Assembly (NCBI GenBank): GCA_022360095.1
Contig: JAKSDK010000801.1
Span: 62,001-126,000, forward strand
DNA: 64,000 bases
Reading direction: 5' to 3'
Source of the DNA: Phycisphaerales bacterium
Lineage (GTDB): Bacteria > Planctomycetota > Phycisphaerae > UBA1845 > UTPLA1
Position 1 is the first letter of the stretch, and each line of letters starts with the position of its first letter. Below, in pieces: positions 45,757-55,244 of the stretch. The notes below the pieces were generated by a model, which saw nothing but the letters and a program-made list of their open reading frames with translations, ran no database searches and was not told where the DNA came from. The translations under genes and the position numbers were made by a program.

Positions 45757-46842
45757 TTACCCCTCGTTGCTTCCGCCGCCGGCGGACGGCCTCGGGCGAA
45801 GTCGCCCATACCACATCGACCTGGAGATTTCCCGAAACGCGGCGTCGTTAATCGAGAAGGAAGAGCCACCGGTCTGGTAGGGACCAAGATAGCCGTCAGG
45901 CGATGATCCTGATTCGCCGGCCGCATCGTACACGGCGGAGACGTGCCCATCGGCGAACAGCACATTGGCGAATCCTCCGACATAATCCCCGGTCTTGGGC
46001 CTGTGAAGCGGGGCAATGTCGTTGAATTCATGTCCGTTACCGGGAACTCCGGTGATCGAGCTGTAGTCAACACTCATGCCGTCCGTAAAGGACTCTACCG
46101 TGAAGTCGCCCACACTGAGCACGCTTTCCCCCGCGAACGTATTCACGGTTTGGGCATAGGAGGAATCCACCGATGAATCGCCGCTATCGCCAACACGAGC
46201 ATCGCCCATCACAACGATGCGGTCCGCGGAGACGTCGGTCATACCCAGGTGCTTCAGATTCAGCGGGCCGTCGCCGTCGCGCGGACTCTTGCTCGGATCA
46301 CTGGGATCGCCATTCACGCCAAAGCCGTCAGCGGCCGTCGGATCGCCTCGGGAGAAATGCCAACTTGTCGCGTAATTGCTGTTGTAGCCCTTGGCCCAAA
46401 GCTCTTCCGATTGAACACCGACCGGCACCACAGGAATGGGGTGCGGACGATTGGGATTGGGAGCGCCGGTGGCTGAGGCGCCGGTGTAGTCACCGACCTT
46501 TTCGCTCACGGTAAAACGGTTCGTCGGGCAAAGCATATTGCCGGGGTTACCGACCTTCAGATTGATGACGTCCGCCACCCATCCAAACTTCCGTACATCC
46601 CCGTCACGTAGATGATCGAACGCTCCGGAAGTGCGTGCACCAATCGCATCATTGGAGGCATACATCTCGAACGCGGTCCCGAACGTTCTCAAATGCATCG
46701 CACAGGCGGCCGCCTGACCGCTCTGTCGAGCCGCGCTCAGGGCAGGCAACAAAATGGCGGATAGCAGCAAGATGATCGAAATGACCACAAGCAGTTCGAT
46801 CAGCGTAAATCCTCCTCGACGCCGCAATTTAAAAGTTTTCAT
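45757..46842 (-). CDS. Prepilin-type N-terminal signal protein (H-X9-DG-like)
   Basis: A 361-residue protein. It starts MKTFKLRRRGGFTLIELLVV with the GFTLIE prepilin cleavage site and hydrophobic helix, then the typical LLPALSAARQSGQAAACAMH. A C-terminal ANVLFADGHVSAVYD corresponds to the F-A-D-G-H element of the planctomycete H-X9-DG family. Such pseudopilin-like proteins are very numerous in Planctomycetota; function unknown. Ends at 45757 with a possible terminator 37 bases later. Confidence 0.9.
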   Translation of the reverse strand: MKTFKLRRRGGFTLIELLVVISIILLLSAILLPALSAARQSGQAAACAMHLRTFGTAFEMYASNDAIGARTSGAFDHLRDGDVRKFGWVADVINLKVGNPGNMLCPTNRFTVSEKVGDYTGASATGAPNPNRPHPIPVVPVGVQSEELWAKGYNSNYATSWHFSRGDPTAADGFGVNGDPSDPSKSPRDGDGPLNLKHLGMTDVSADRIVVMGDARVGDSGDSSVDSSYAQTVNTFAGESVLSVGDFTVESFTDGMSVDYSSITGVPGNGHEFNDIAPLHRPKTGDYVGGFANVLFADGHVSAVYDAAGESGSSPDGYLGPYQTGGSSFSINDAAFREISRSMWYGRLRPRPSAGGGSNEG

Positions 46843-47298
46843 TGAACTCTCTCCTCGGAAACAGGTGTTTTTCCTATCGCCCTACGGCTAACCGGCGGCA
46901 CATTGCTGCCTTTTGGAGTCGGAATTATGCCGTCTAAATATTTTTGTCTTCGTAAGGAAAAACTAATCTTGTATTAATGTTTGATGAAGCCCAAATGGAT
47001 GCGAAGGGCCTCGCTCGGAAGAACACCCAACCCCTCAGATTTCACAGGGCCATGGGTTCTTCATGACGTGGGGACGGCGGTCTTTTTGCCTTTGCTAAAT
47101 CGTTACTCTCTACCGTACCGGACGGATTGCCGTCGGTCGCCACGAAGCGAGATTGTCTCGTAACGGCCCCTCAGACAGACTCCACATTATGGGAACTATT
47201 ACGCAAAGACGGGCCCGCACGGCACGATCAGCGCGAAGGTGCCGATCGTCTTTCATAAACGATTCGGCGCATTAATATAGTCAAATGTATTTATATTG
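46843..47298. other. Gene-free region
   Basis: About 450 bases between prepilin gene start and the last PilZ-like gene end. A/T-rich near 47260-47290. No gene or clear regulatory site recognised. Confidence 0.5.
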
Positions 47299-47610
47299 TC
47301 ATGCCTCGATCTCGGCATAGACTTTTCTTGTGTCATCGCTGATTGCTTCCATGCGCCGAACAACGGCCGATCGGAATCCGAACTTCATCGCGATCTCTCC
47401 ATCACTCGGATAAAATCGCGCCCCCACATCTGGAGCGTCCTCGGCCGCCGTTTCCAGCACCAGGCTGTTGAGAGACCGTTCCGTCACGATACTCTTGCGG
47501 ATTCGGCGCCCTCGATGGATTCGCCACGAAAGTCTCTTTTCGGTATTCCAACGAGCAAAATGGCGACGCTCCGTCGCCGCGCGTTCATGTTGCAGACCTT
47601 CTGACGCCAT
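47299..47610 (-). CDS. Small PilZ-like protein (third of three)
   Basis: A 103-residue basic protein with WNTEKRLSWRIHRGRRIRKSIVTERSLNSLVLETA, where RGRRIRKSI... resembles the basic patch and SLNSLVLE the [D/N]xSxxG-like strand of PilZ proteins, but the motif is weak. It lies 33 bases after the second PilZ-like gene, same strand, so probably one operon. Binding of cyclic di-GMP cannot be assumed. Confidence 0.55.
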   Translation of the reverse strand: MASEGLQHERAATERRHFARWNTEKRLSWRIHRGRRIRKSIVTERSLNSLVLETAAEDAPDVGARFYPSDGEIAMKFGFRSAVVRRMEAISDDTRKVYAEIEA

Positions 47611-47643
47611 CGACCCGGTGTCTCCCTTCAGATACTCTCTTTC

Positions 47644-47937
47644 CTAGTCGACCGATTGGAAACTGGTCGCCATCAAAACCAGATCCGCATGCACTGGTTC
47701 GACTCTTGTCACCACGGCTTCTCGCATGGGCTTGCCCGCTTCCCGCGGGTCCAACGTTGACGCCACGATTCGATTGCCCGAGAGAGGACTTCCCGCTCCT
47801 CTGAACAGAAAGGCCGCTCCGTCTGCCGAGCTTTCGATCAGCCATCCCTGTCTTAACTGGCCGTCGGTAGATTCCATCCACCAAATGGGTTGAGAACGCC
47901 ATTCACGCGGAGACCCCCTTCTTTCAGTTTTCTTCAT
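47644..47937 (-). CDS. Small PilZ-like protein (second of three)
   Basis: A 97-residue protein from ATG 47937, overlapping the upstream gene stop by four bases (47934-47937). WWMESTDGQLRQGWLIESSA DGAAFLFRG gives the PilZ-like strand pair ending in a DxSxxG-like 'ESSADGAAF' segment. The N-terminal RRG and Arg residues supply a basic patch. Likely same operon. Confidence 0.6.
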   Translation of the reverse strand: MKKTERRGSPREWRSQPIWWMESTDGQLRQGWLIESSADGAAFLFRGAGSPLSGNRIVASTLDPREAGKPMREAVVTRVEPVHADLVLMATSFQSVD

Positions 47938-48293
47938 TCTTCTCTGCATCGATCACCTCCTGCATGCTCCAGGCACAAACGATCCGCAGTCCGATCTTCA
48001 AACTCTGCCGCAACACAGTTCGAATCAGACGAAATCGCATCAATCCGAATGACTTGGGCGCGTTTGTTCCATCGGCGCCGGCCGACCTTCAACCTCATCA
48101 TCGCGCCGAGCACGGGCGTGTTATCGCTGTCCGTCAATAAGGCGAAACCGGCTTCAGAGATTCCGACGAGTACCCCCACACGGTCACCGGCCTTGGACTC
48201 GTCTTGCCATTTGACCTTTGTGTAGAGTACTGTCCGCTCTGATGCGCGACGTCCGAGCGTCGCGCGCCGGGGATTCCTGCGATCCCGAGACAT
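47934..48293 (-). CDS. Small PilZ-like protein (first of three)
   Basis: A 119-residue protein from ATG 48293. MSRDRRNPRRATLGRRASER contains an RxxxR-type basic patch and VGVLVGISEAGFALLTDSDN the following [D/N/G]xSxxG-like strand (GISEAGFAL). It fits a PilZ domain of typical length. Upstream frame extension to 48425 is unsupported. Three such genes in a row beside a diguanylate cyclase suggest local cyclic di-GMP output. Confidence 0.65.
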   Translation of the reverse strand: MSRDRRNPRRATLGRRASERTVLYTKVKWQDESKAGDRVGVLVGISEAGFALLTDSDNTPVLGAMMRLKVGRRRWNKRAQVIRIDAISSDSNCVAAEFEDRTADRLCLEHAGGDRCREE

Positions 48294-48808
48294 GTCACTT
48301 CCCCCCACCATATCCGTCCCTGGATCAGGCCCACTTTGCTTCCCTGTTGAAGTCTCCGGAGACCTGACGCCAGGACTTCTTCCCGTATGTCGGCCCGACC
48401 GGGTGCCCGCATGACGGGATAACAAGCGAGGACGCCGGACTTAAGTCCAGCCGAAAACCACGGGCCTGGGACCTAAGAAAAACGGCGCCTTATGGGGATT
48501 TCGCTTTTTCGACTTGCGATAAGTCTTGACGAGGGCGCAATCGATACGCCGATAATGCATCGATGCGATGTTCGACGTTCAAATCAACCTAACCCGATCG
48601 CATTCCCTCCTTTGTAGGGGGTGCGGAGAAACGCAACGATTTGCGTACTCGGAAATCCGGACTCAAGTAAGGACACTGCCCGAGACTTTCCAGGGTGAAC
48701 CCTCACAAAAAGATTAAGGCCTCGTTCCACCACGTCGATGGTTACTTCAGCACGATGATTCCTGTTCACAGGAGTGCGTATGTTCTCGGGCCATTGTGAG
48801 AAATATCC
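48294..48808. other. Gene-free region between PilZ operon and GGDEF gene
   Basis: About 515 bases; the divergent promoters of both units must lie here but none is convincing. A 61-codon minus-strand frame (48584-48769) lacks support. Confidence 0.5.
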
Positions 48809-49825
48809 ATGTCAATAGCACTCGATGTTGTCAATCTCATCGACTGTCTACCTACGCAAATCGTCGTGGTGGACGCGCTGGGCACCATTCAAGTCACCAA
48901 CCGTTCCTGGCGCAGGTTCGCCGTTGAAAACAGCGGTGATCCAGGCCATTTGTGCGAGGGAGTGAATTATTTTGACATTTGTCAAAAAGCTGCGACTGAT
49001 AACGTCGAAGAAGCCATACAGGCGATCGAGGGATTCCACGATGTTATTCAAGAAAAGTGTACGCAGTTCGAAATGATCTATCCGTGTCACGCGCCGACCA
49101 CCCGGCGGTGGTTCCAACTTCGATTCGTTCCCTATGGAGACGGATCGCTTTTCGTGATGACGCACGAGAACATCACGAAGAAGTATTGCGCAGAACGCAA
49201 GTTGCGCAAGCTGGCCTATGCCGATCCGCTGACCGGACTTCTAAACCGTCGAAGCATTTTGCGTAAACTATCAAAAGTCACGGGCGATTTGAGGCCGGTC
49301 GACGAACTCTGCGTCACGGTCATCGACGTGGACCACTTTAAGAACATCAACGATACGCATGGACACCAGGTCGGCGACCATGCACTCCGCGCGATCTCAT
49401 CGCGAATCGAGGCGTGTCTTCGTAGTGAGGATATGTTGGGTAGAATCGGGGGAGAGGAGTTTCTGGCGATCCTTCCTCGCAGTTCACAAGAAAACGGCGT
49501 CGATATCGCAGAACGAATTCGGCAGTCCGTCGCCATGCATCCGTTTCATGTCGATAGCACGCAAATTCCGTTATCCGTCACGCTGGGAGTCGCTCACTGC
49601 CGTGGAAAAGCCGCACCGAACGAACTGATAAAATCCGCTGACGCAGCGCTTTATCAGGGGAAACGAGCCGGGCGAAACCAGGTCGTACCTTGCAGTGCCA
49701 AGAAGATCGGAGCGATCGCGGGCACACTCACGCCGGCCGGCTCCAGGAAACGCAGGACGAATAGAGACCTGGCTTCAGAACGCCTGTCAGAAGCTTCCCT
49801 TCTGAAGCGCCTTATGTCACATTAA
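48809..49825 (+). CDS. PAS-GGDEF diguanylate cyclase
   Basis: A 338-residue protein. N-terminal PAS-like sensor (residues ~8-125; QIVVVDALGTIQVTNRSWRR), then a GGDEF domain with ADPLTGLLNRRS, VIDVDHFKNINDTHGHQVGD and GGEEF at 214-218. RSED at 205-208, five residues before GGEEF, is an intact inhibitory RxxD site. It makes cyclic di-GMP and should be product-inhibited by family knowledge. It stands divergent from the three PilZ-like genes, a natural receiver set. Confidence 0.93.
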   Translation: MSIALDVVNLIDCLPTQIVVVDALGTIQVTNRSWRRFAVENSGDPGHLCEGVNYFDICQKAATDNVEEAIQAIEGFHDVIQEKCTQFEMIYPCHAPTTRRWFQLRFVPYGDGSLFVMTHENITKKYCAERKLRKLAYADPLTGLLNRRSILRKLSKVTGDLRPVDELCVTVIDVDHFKNINDTHGHQVGDHALRAISSRIEACLRSEDMLGRIGGEEFLAILPRSSQENGVDIAERIRQSVAMHPFHVDSTQIPLSVTLGVAHCRGKAAPNELIKSADAALYQGKRAGRNQVVPCSAKKIGAIAGTLTPAGSRKRRTNRDLASERLSEASLLKRLMSH

Positions 49826-49879
49826 TTCGGTGTTTGATACGCTCCAGGCCATCCGGACATCTCCAATGCGCAACGACGG

Positions 49880-51139
49880 TTACCTCGTCTGCCAATCGCC
49901 CTGCACGACGTAGCGCTGCGTCGTGAGCTCCTCTAGTCCCATGGGGCCGTAAGCGTGAATTTTTGACGTGCTGATTCCAATCTCTGCGCCCAGACCCAAC
50001 TGAAATCCGTCGTTGAAACGCGTGGAGGCGTTGACGAGCGTGCAGGAGGATTGCACCTCATCGGTGAAACGCCGCTGATTCACGGGGTCCGTGCTAAGAA
50101 TCGCATCGGTATGATTCGAGCCATACTGATTGATGTGGGCCACGGCCGCATCGAAGTCGGGCACGACCCTGATCGCCAGCACCAGGTCCAGAAACTCCCG
50201 CCCCCAATCGTCATCGTTGGCCGGCACCGCCTGAGGAGCCAGCTTGCACACAACCTGGTCACCGCGTGCCTCCACGCCCTCGTCGCTCAACCGGCGCACG
50301 AGCCCGGGGACGAAGTCCGCGGCCACCGACGCGTGGACCAGCACACATTCCGCCGCGTTGCAGGTGGACGGCGCTGAAGTTTTTGCCGTGGCGCAAACGT
50401 CGACGGCACGATCCGGGTCGGCGGACGCATCAACAAAAATGTGACAGACCCCATGAAAATGTTGCACAGTTGGAATTCTGGAATGTTCGTGAACAAACCG
50501 GATGAGCGAAGACCCGCCTCGCGGAATCACCAGATCGATGTATTGCTCCAACTGAAGAAGACGTTTGATCTCTTCGCGATCTGAAGTCGTCAGCAGTGAA
50601 ATGGCGTCCGGCGCAATCCCATGGGCTTGAAGCGTCGCCGCAATCATGTCCGCGAGCATCCGATTGGAATGTGACGCCTCGCGACCTCCCTTCAGGATGC
50701 ACGCGTTGCCCGACTTGAAGCAGAGCGCAAAGGCATCGACCGTCACATTCGGCCGGGCTTCGTAAATCATCATGATCACGCCGATCGGACAACGCACTTT
50801 TCTGACCTGCAAGCCACTGGACACGTCATATTGCTTCGTGACCGCGCCGACCGGGTCTTCAAGGTCGGAGACTTGACGAAGACCGTCCGCCATCTGTCGA
50901 ACGGCCTGATCCGACAAAGCCAACCGTTTCTTTTTGGCCTCGCCGAGACCATTCTGATCAGCGGCATTCAAATCCTGTGCGTTCGCCTGCCGGATATCGG
51001 CCGTGTTTTTCTCGATACGGTCCGCAAGATCGCGCAAACAATCGTTCTTGGTCTCCGTCGTTAACGTGGCGATTTTCCGGGCGGCCGCCTGTGCGCTCGC
51101 CGCCATTTTCTCAGCCGGTCCCATGCATTGTCCCTTCAT
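49880..51139 (-). CDS. proA: Glutamate-5-semialdehyde dehydrogenase (gamma-glutamyl phosphate reductase)
   Basis: A 419-residue protein with family motifs: CPIGVIMMIYEARPNVTVDA, CFKSGNACILKGGREASHSN, TCNAAECVLVH (active-site Cys), and TLVNASTRFNDGFQLGLGAE IGIS near the end. It reduces glutamyl-5-phosphate with NADPH, second step of proline synthesis. It follows proB by 4 bases in the argR-argG-argH-proB-proA operon. The start is uncertain between ATG 51139 and 51124. Confidence 0.97.
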   Translation of the reverse strand: MKGQCMGPAEKMAASAQAAARKIATLTTETKNDCLRDLADRIEKNTADIRQANAQDLNAADQNGLGEAKKKRLALSDQAVRQMADGLRQVSDLEDPVGAVTKQYDVSSGLQVRKVRCPIGVIMMIYEARPNVTVDAFALCFKSGNACILKGGREASHSNRMLADMIAATLQAHGIAPDAISLLTTSDREEIKRLLQLEQYIDLVIPRGGSSLIRFVHEHSRIPTVQHFHGVCHIFVDASADPDRAVDVCATAKTSAPSTCNAAECVLVHASVAADFVPGLVRRLSDEGVEARGDQVVCKLAPQAVPANDDDWGREFLDLVLAIRVVPDFDAAVAHINQYGSNHTDAILSTDPVNQRRFTDEVQSSCTLVNASTRFNDGFQLGLGAEIGISTSKIHAYGPMGLEELTTQRYVVQGDWQTR

Positions 51140-51143
51140 GTGC

Positions 51144-52271
51144 TCAGTTCAGGAGGACCATATCATCGCGATGAATGATCTCGTCCACATAGACATAACC
51201 CAGAACCGTTTTGATGTCCGCCGCTCGTCGGCCGCAGACTCGCCGTATTTCATCAGCAGGGTAGGAAACCAATCCGACGGCGAAGGACGCGCCCGACGCG
51301 TCCTGAACGTCCACTCTCGCACCGATTGAGAAATCGCCCTCGACCTCGAGAATGCCCGACGGCAAGAGACTTGCTCCTTTTTCGACAATCGCTTTCTGCG
51401 CTCCGACATCCACGCGGACGGCCCCGAGCGACCTGGTCCTGACCGCAATCCACTGCTTCCTTGAATTCAGTTTTTTTCTGCCGCTGGAGACGAACCATGT
51501 CCCGACCGGCTTGCCGGAGATGACCTCCAGCAACGTTTCGGCCTTCGTGCCTTCGGCGATGATCGTCGAAACGCCCCACTGACCGGCCAGCCGTGCCGCG
51601 GAGACCTTGGCTTTCATCCCGCCGACGCCCGACTCGCCGATGGCGGACGTGATATGACGATCCACGTCCGATCCCGTATCGATCTGAGGAATCACCTCGT
51701 CCGTCTCGTCATGATAGAGTCCGCGGACGTGACTGAGCAGGATGAGCAAATCGGCGGACGCGACGCTGGTCAGCAACGCGGCGAGGTGATCGTTGTCCCC
51801 GACTTTGGCCTCGTCGTCCGACAGAGCGTCGTTTTCATTGATAATGGGGACGACCCCGTGGTTCAGCAACATTTGCAACGTGTGCCGAGCGCTAAGAAAA
51901 CGACGACGATTCTCAATGTCCTCCGCCGACATTAGAAGCTGTGCAATCGGTGTACGATGCTTTCCAAACTCACGGGCAAAGGTCGCCATCAGCCGGTGTT
52001 GCCCGACCGACGCTGCCGCCTGTCGCAACACCACGGCCGACGGCGGCTTCGCCAACGCCAGCGATCGAAAACCCGCCGCGACGGCCCCCGACACGACCAT
52101 AACGATTTCATAGCCCTGCTTCCTTAGCGCGGTGACGTCTTGGGCCAAAATCGAGATCACCTTCGGACGAAACCGTCCTTTGCCGGCGATGACGCCGCTG
52201 CCCACCTTGACGACGATCCGCTTGACCTCGCCGAATTCCCGTTTGCTGTTCACCGACCAGTCAGTCTTCAC
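51144..52271 (-). CDS. proB: Glutamate 5-kinase with PUA domain
   Basis: A 375-residue protein: amino acid kinase motifs VVKVGSGV, VMVVSGAVAAGF, VVPIINENDALSDDEAKVGD NDHLAALL and the G-V-GGMKAKVSAA lysine segment. A PUA domain lies at the C-terminus (KQWIAVRTRSLGAVRVDVGA, ILEVEGDFSIGARVDVQD). First step of proline synthesis. It overlaps argH by 11 bases upstream. Confidence 0.97.
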   Translation of the reverse strand: MKTDWSVNSKREFGEVKRIVVKVGSGVIAGKGRFRPKVISILAQDVTALRKQGYEIVMVVSGAVAAGFRSLALAKPPSAVVLRQAAASVGQHRLMATFAREFGKHRTPIAQLLMSAEDIENRRRFLSARHTLQMLLNHGVVPIINENDALSDDEAKVGDNDHLAALLTSVASADLLILLSHVRGLYHDETDEVIPQIDTGSDVDRHITSAIGESGVGGMKAKVSAARLAGQWGVSTIIAEGTKAETLLEVISGKPVGTWFVSSGRKKLNSRKQWIAVRTRSLGAVRVDVGAQKAIVEKGASLLPSGILEVEGDFSIGARVDVQDASGASFAVGLVSYPADEIRRVCGRRAADIKTVLGYVYVDEIIHRDDMVLLN

Positions 52272-53565
52272 GGCCGCCCTCCGATTTCAAGACGGTCAGC
52301 AGTTCATCGGCGACCCTCCGCGTCTCAACAGGATTGGCGCTGCCCTGTGTTTCATAACGGTCCGTCGCGATATCGGTCGGCATAGCGGATCGGGACAGGT
52401 CTTTCGCGACGGCGTGATGGGCGTCGCGCAAGGCCATGCCGTCCTTCACTTTGCTTTCCATGTGGAGCGTCGCATTGATATGTCCCAGTTCGAGCGAGGC
52501 GAAGAGCTGCTCGGAATTGAATTCCAGCGCTCCCAGGAAACACTCGGTGAGCGTGCTTATCGTGTGCATCGTCTCAACGGCATGACGAATCACGGGCTTG
52601 ATGCATTGAAGATCACGGTTATAGCCACGCGGGAGCCCCTTCAAAATCATCACCGCCTGCTGATGTGCCGAAAGCACGGCGTTACACTCGCCCCTGAGCA
52701 ATTCCATGGCATCGGGATTTGTCTTGTTGGGCATCATGGAGGAACCGGTTGCGAATTCACCGGGATAGACCGTCCAGTTCAACGGCGTCTGTGAAAACAT
52801 GATGACGTCTGTGGCAAATGATTGAAGATGCAGGGCCGTCTGCGCCAGCAGAGCCAACAGTTCCAGACACTCATCCCGGCAGGAGGTTGATTCCAGCGCA
52901 TTGAGAGACGGCGCCCCGAATCCCAGTTGCGCCGCCTGGACCTGACGGTCGATCGCAATCGACGAGCCCGCGACGGCGCCGGACCCGAGTGGGCACGACC
53001 GGCGCCAGTCCGAGACCAAATACCGCAAGTGGCGCCGCACTCTTGATAGTGCCGTCATATAGCTCAGGACCCAGAAGCCCACGTTGCCCGGCGCGGCGAA
53101 TTGGCAGTGCGTTTGCAAAGGAAACGCCAGGTCGCTCCAATCTTTTGCTCGACGACAGCCCGTTTCGATCAATCGGCCGAAGTCCGCGACATGCACCCCG
53201 CCCTTCTCAATGAGATACATTTTAAGCAGAGTGGCGACTTGATCATTACGGGAACGGGCCGTGTGAATCTTGCAACCGGCTTCCCCGGCAAGGTCTTTCA
53301 GTTGCAACTCCATCCAGGTATGCAGGTCTTCCGCGGCGGACTCCGGGCAGGGTTCGCCGGAAAAATCCTTCTCAAGCCGATCTAGCGCGCAAAGGATGCG
53401 CGCGTGCTCTTCGGAGGTGTAAACATCGGCTTCCCGGAGTGTCTTCGCATGGGCACGTTGCAGACGCAGTTCATAATGCAGAAGAAACCAGTCCTGCTCC
53501 AGACACCGATTGATCGCGGCAAACTTCGGATGCAGGTCTTGCATTTGGTTCCATAGCGCTTTCAT
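52261..53565 (-). CDS. argH: Argininosuccinate lyase
   Basis: A 434-residue protein carrying the family signature GSSMMPNKTNPDAMELLRGE and HTARSRNDQVATLLKMYLIE. It splits argininosuccinate into arginine and fumarate. Its N-terminus (MKALWNQMQDLHPKFAAINR) is short of the usual WGGRF motif and begins within argG, overlapping that gene by 95 bases. It overlaps proB by 11 bases downstream. Length is slightly shorter than the usual 460. Confidence 0.95.
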   Translation of the reverse strand: MKALWNQMQDLHPKFAAINRCLEQDWFLLHYELRLQRAHAKTLREADVYTSEEHARILCALDRLEKDFSGEPCPESAAEDLHTWMELQLKDLAGEAGCKIHTARSRNDQVATLLKMYLIEKGGVHVADFGRLIETGCRRAKDWSDLAFPLQTHCQFAAPGNVGFWVLSYMTALSRVRRHLRYLVSDWRRSCPLGSGAVAGSSIAIDRQVQAAQLGFGAPSLNALESTSCRDECLELLALLAQTALHLQSFATDVIMFSQTPLNWTVYPGEFATGSSMMPNKTNPDAMELLRGECNAVLSAHQQAVMILKGLPRGYNRDLQCIKPVIRHAVETMHTISTLTECFLGALEFNSEQLFASLELGHINATLHMESKVKDGMALRDAHHAVAKDLSRSAMPTDIATDRYETQGSANPVETRRVADELLTVLKSEGGRED

Positions 53566-54769
53566 TTTCAGCCTCCGAAAACGGCTGACCGACCGCGGAC
53601 TGCCAACTCAACCGAATGAATCCCTGCGCGTCCTGATGTGAAAAATCGCTCTTCTCGAACGTGGCGATCTCTTCGCAGAACAACGGCCTGTCGGCGTTGA
53701 TCCGAGAAACGTAGGGCGTCGGACTCAGATTGACCGTGACGTCGCCGTTCAAGCTTCGCATCACCGCCCGAGCCGCCGACTCAAGAATCATCCGCTGATC
53801 CGAAAAATACTCACCGCGATACAACATGGCCGCGTATTGATGTCCCAGGTTAACATAATAATCAAACGTCGGCTTGTTCAAGCAGCTACGGGACAAGGCA
53901 TCGACGGCAATGTGCAAGAGCTTCGCGGCCGGATTGATATACAGCCCCCTTGATTTGACGCCCGTAAACCGGTTCTCAATCACCAGATCCCAGGACCACG
54001 GCTCATGTCTGTAGTCGCTGTTCAGACGCGCAATCGTCCGGTCCGGCGCAACGGATTCGCCGTTGATCGAAACCGGTAGGCCTTCCTCGATCTTGATCTC
54101 GAGCGTTTTCGACGGCGGCTTGGCGTGAGCATTTCCTCCAAAGCGATCCGCCACGGAAGCCAAAACTCGATCAACCTCCAGCGTCGACGTCGGGTCTTCG
54201 AGCACACCACCCTCGACGCTCAAATGCCAGAAGTTCTCGTCGAGGCTGTAGTCCTTGATCACTTCATAGTCGCCTTCCAAACCCTTGTTGGCGAGATAAT
54301 CTATCAGATCCTGACGACCGCCGAATTCCCACGATTTCCAAGGCGCAAGCACAGGATAATCAGGAGCAAGACTACGATACGCATACTCAAAGCGGACCTG
54401 GTCGTTACCTTTGCCCGTCGCCCCGTGAATCAAGGTGCCGCCACCCAGCTCTCTCGCTCGACGAATCTGCTCCAACGCGATAAACGGCCTGGTCAAGGCC
54501 GTGCCTAATCGATAGACACCTTCGTACGTCGCACCCAATCCAAGCGCGTACGGCACAACCTTCTCGAAAATCTCCGGTTTGGCATCACGGACGACGGCGG
54601 TCTCGGAGCCGAGCGACAAGGCCTTTTCTCGCAGCGCGGGCAGGTCCTCGCTCTGACCGACGTCCACCAACACGGCATGCACGACATAACCCTGGTCAAT
54701 CAGCCAGGGGACAATCGCGGACGTATCCAACCCGCCGGAATAGGCCAATACACAGTGCTTAGCGCTCAT
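53471..54769 (-). CDS. argG: Argininosuccinate synthase
   Basis: A 432-residue protein from ATG 54769. MSAKHCVLAYSGGLDTSAIV is the ATP pyrophosphatase P-loop; HGATGKGNDQVRFEYAYRSL and WEFGGRQDLIDYLANKGL are family-typical. It joins citrulline and aspartate. The C-terminus extends ~30 residues past the usual end and overlaps argH by 95 bases. It overlaps argR by 11 bases upstream. An upstream extension to 54898 has no family match. Confidence 0.96.
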   Translation of the reverse strand: MSAKHCVLAYSGGLDTSAIVPWLIDQGYVVHAVLVDVGQSEDLPALREKALSLGSETAVVRDAKPEIFEKVVPYALGLGATYEGVYRLGTALTRPFIALEQIRRARELGGGTLIHGATGKGNDQVRFEYAYRSLAPDYPVLAPWKSWEFGGRQDLIDYLANKGLEGDYEVIKDYSLDENFWHLSVEGGVLEDPTSTLEVDRVLASVADRFGGNAHAKPPSKTLEIKIEEGLPVSINGESVAPDRTIARLNSDYRHEPWSWDLVIENRFTGVKSRGLYINPAAKLLHIAVDALSRSCLNKPTFDYYVNLGHQYAAMLYRGEYFSDQRMILESAARAVMRSLNGDVTVNLSPTPYVSRINADRPLFCEEIATFEKSDFSHQDAQGFIRLSWQSAVGQPFSEAENESAMEPNARPASEVCRDQSVSGAGLVSSAL

Positions 54770-55208
54770 GTTTATCTCCAAACCATTGTTCAAGACGACG
54801 GAGTGCCACGGACTGAGTCCGGCGCGTTTTCGTCGCGAGGAAAATCGTGTCATCACCGGACAATGTCGCCATGATCGAGGGATCCGCGGCGGCATCAATT
54901 GCGACGCCCACGGTCTGTGCCTGACCTGTGCCGGTCCGGATCACGATCATGTGAGGGCCGCAGGTCGCAAAACTCCGAACGGCGGCCGCCGAGTTCACGA
55001 TGTCCGGACCATGCTCTTCGGAAGCCTGAACGACATAACGACTGCCGGCCTTGCGAATGCCGAGCTCGGTCAAGTCACGACTCAAGGTCGCCTGGTTGAC
55101 TTTCATCTCCAGCTTTCGCAGGGCCTCGAGCAACTGCTGCTGAGTCGTCACCGGTCGCGTCCGAATGATTCGTCGAATCGTCGCCTGTCTTTGATGCTTT
55201 CCGTTCAT
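54759..55208 (-). CDS. argR: Arginine repressor
   Basis: A 149-residue protein with the winged helix MNGKHQRQATIRRIIRTRPV, VNQATLSRDLTELGIRKAGS (SR recognition helix), and the C-terminal oligomerisation and arginine-binding domain VRSFATCGPHMIVIRTGTGQ, GDDTIFLATKTRRT. Represses arginine synthesis genes with arginine as corepressor. It is the first gene of the arg-pro operon; an ARG-box-like palindrome lies on its promoter, so the operon should be autoregulated. Confidence 0.96.
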   Translation of the reverse strand: MNGKHQRQATIRRIIRTRPVTTQQQLLEALRKLEMKVNQATLSRDLTELGIRKAGSRYVVQASEEHGPDIVNSAAAVRSFATCGPHMIVIRTGTGQAQTVGVAIDAAADPSIMATLSGDDTIFLATKTRRTQSVALRRLEQWFGDKHER

Positions 55209-55216
55209 GGTAGGAG

Positions 55217-55244
55217 ATTATACATAGTATGCATATTTATGCAA
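55217..55244 (-). promoter_or_regulatory. argR operon promoter with ARG-box-like operator
   Basis: On the minus strand TTGCAT (55244-55239), 16-base spacer, TATAAT (55222-55217). Palindrome TGCATA-AA-TATGCA (55230-55243) overlaps -35 and spacer and resembles the 14-base ArgR half-site pair. TATAAT is only eight bases before the argR ATG (55208), so the mRNA start would be at or beside the start codon (leaderless). Confidence 0.7.

Noticed and set aside
48584-48769. 61-codon minus-strand frame
   Set aside because: No ribosome site, no family features, not part of a neighbouring unit.
49788-49806. Hairpin TCAGAAG/CTTCTGA as terminator for the GGDEF gene
   Set aside because: It lies inside the 3' end of the coding region and is not followed by a T-run.
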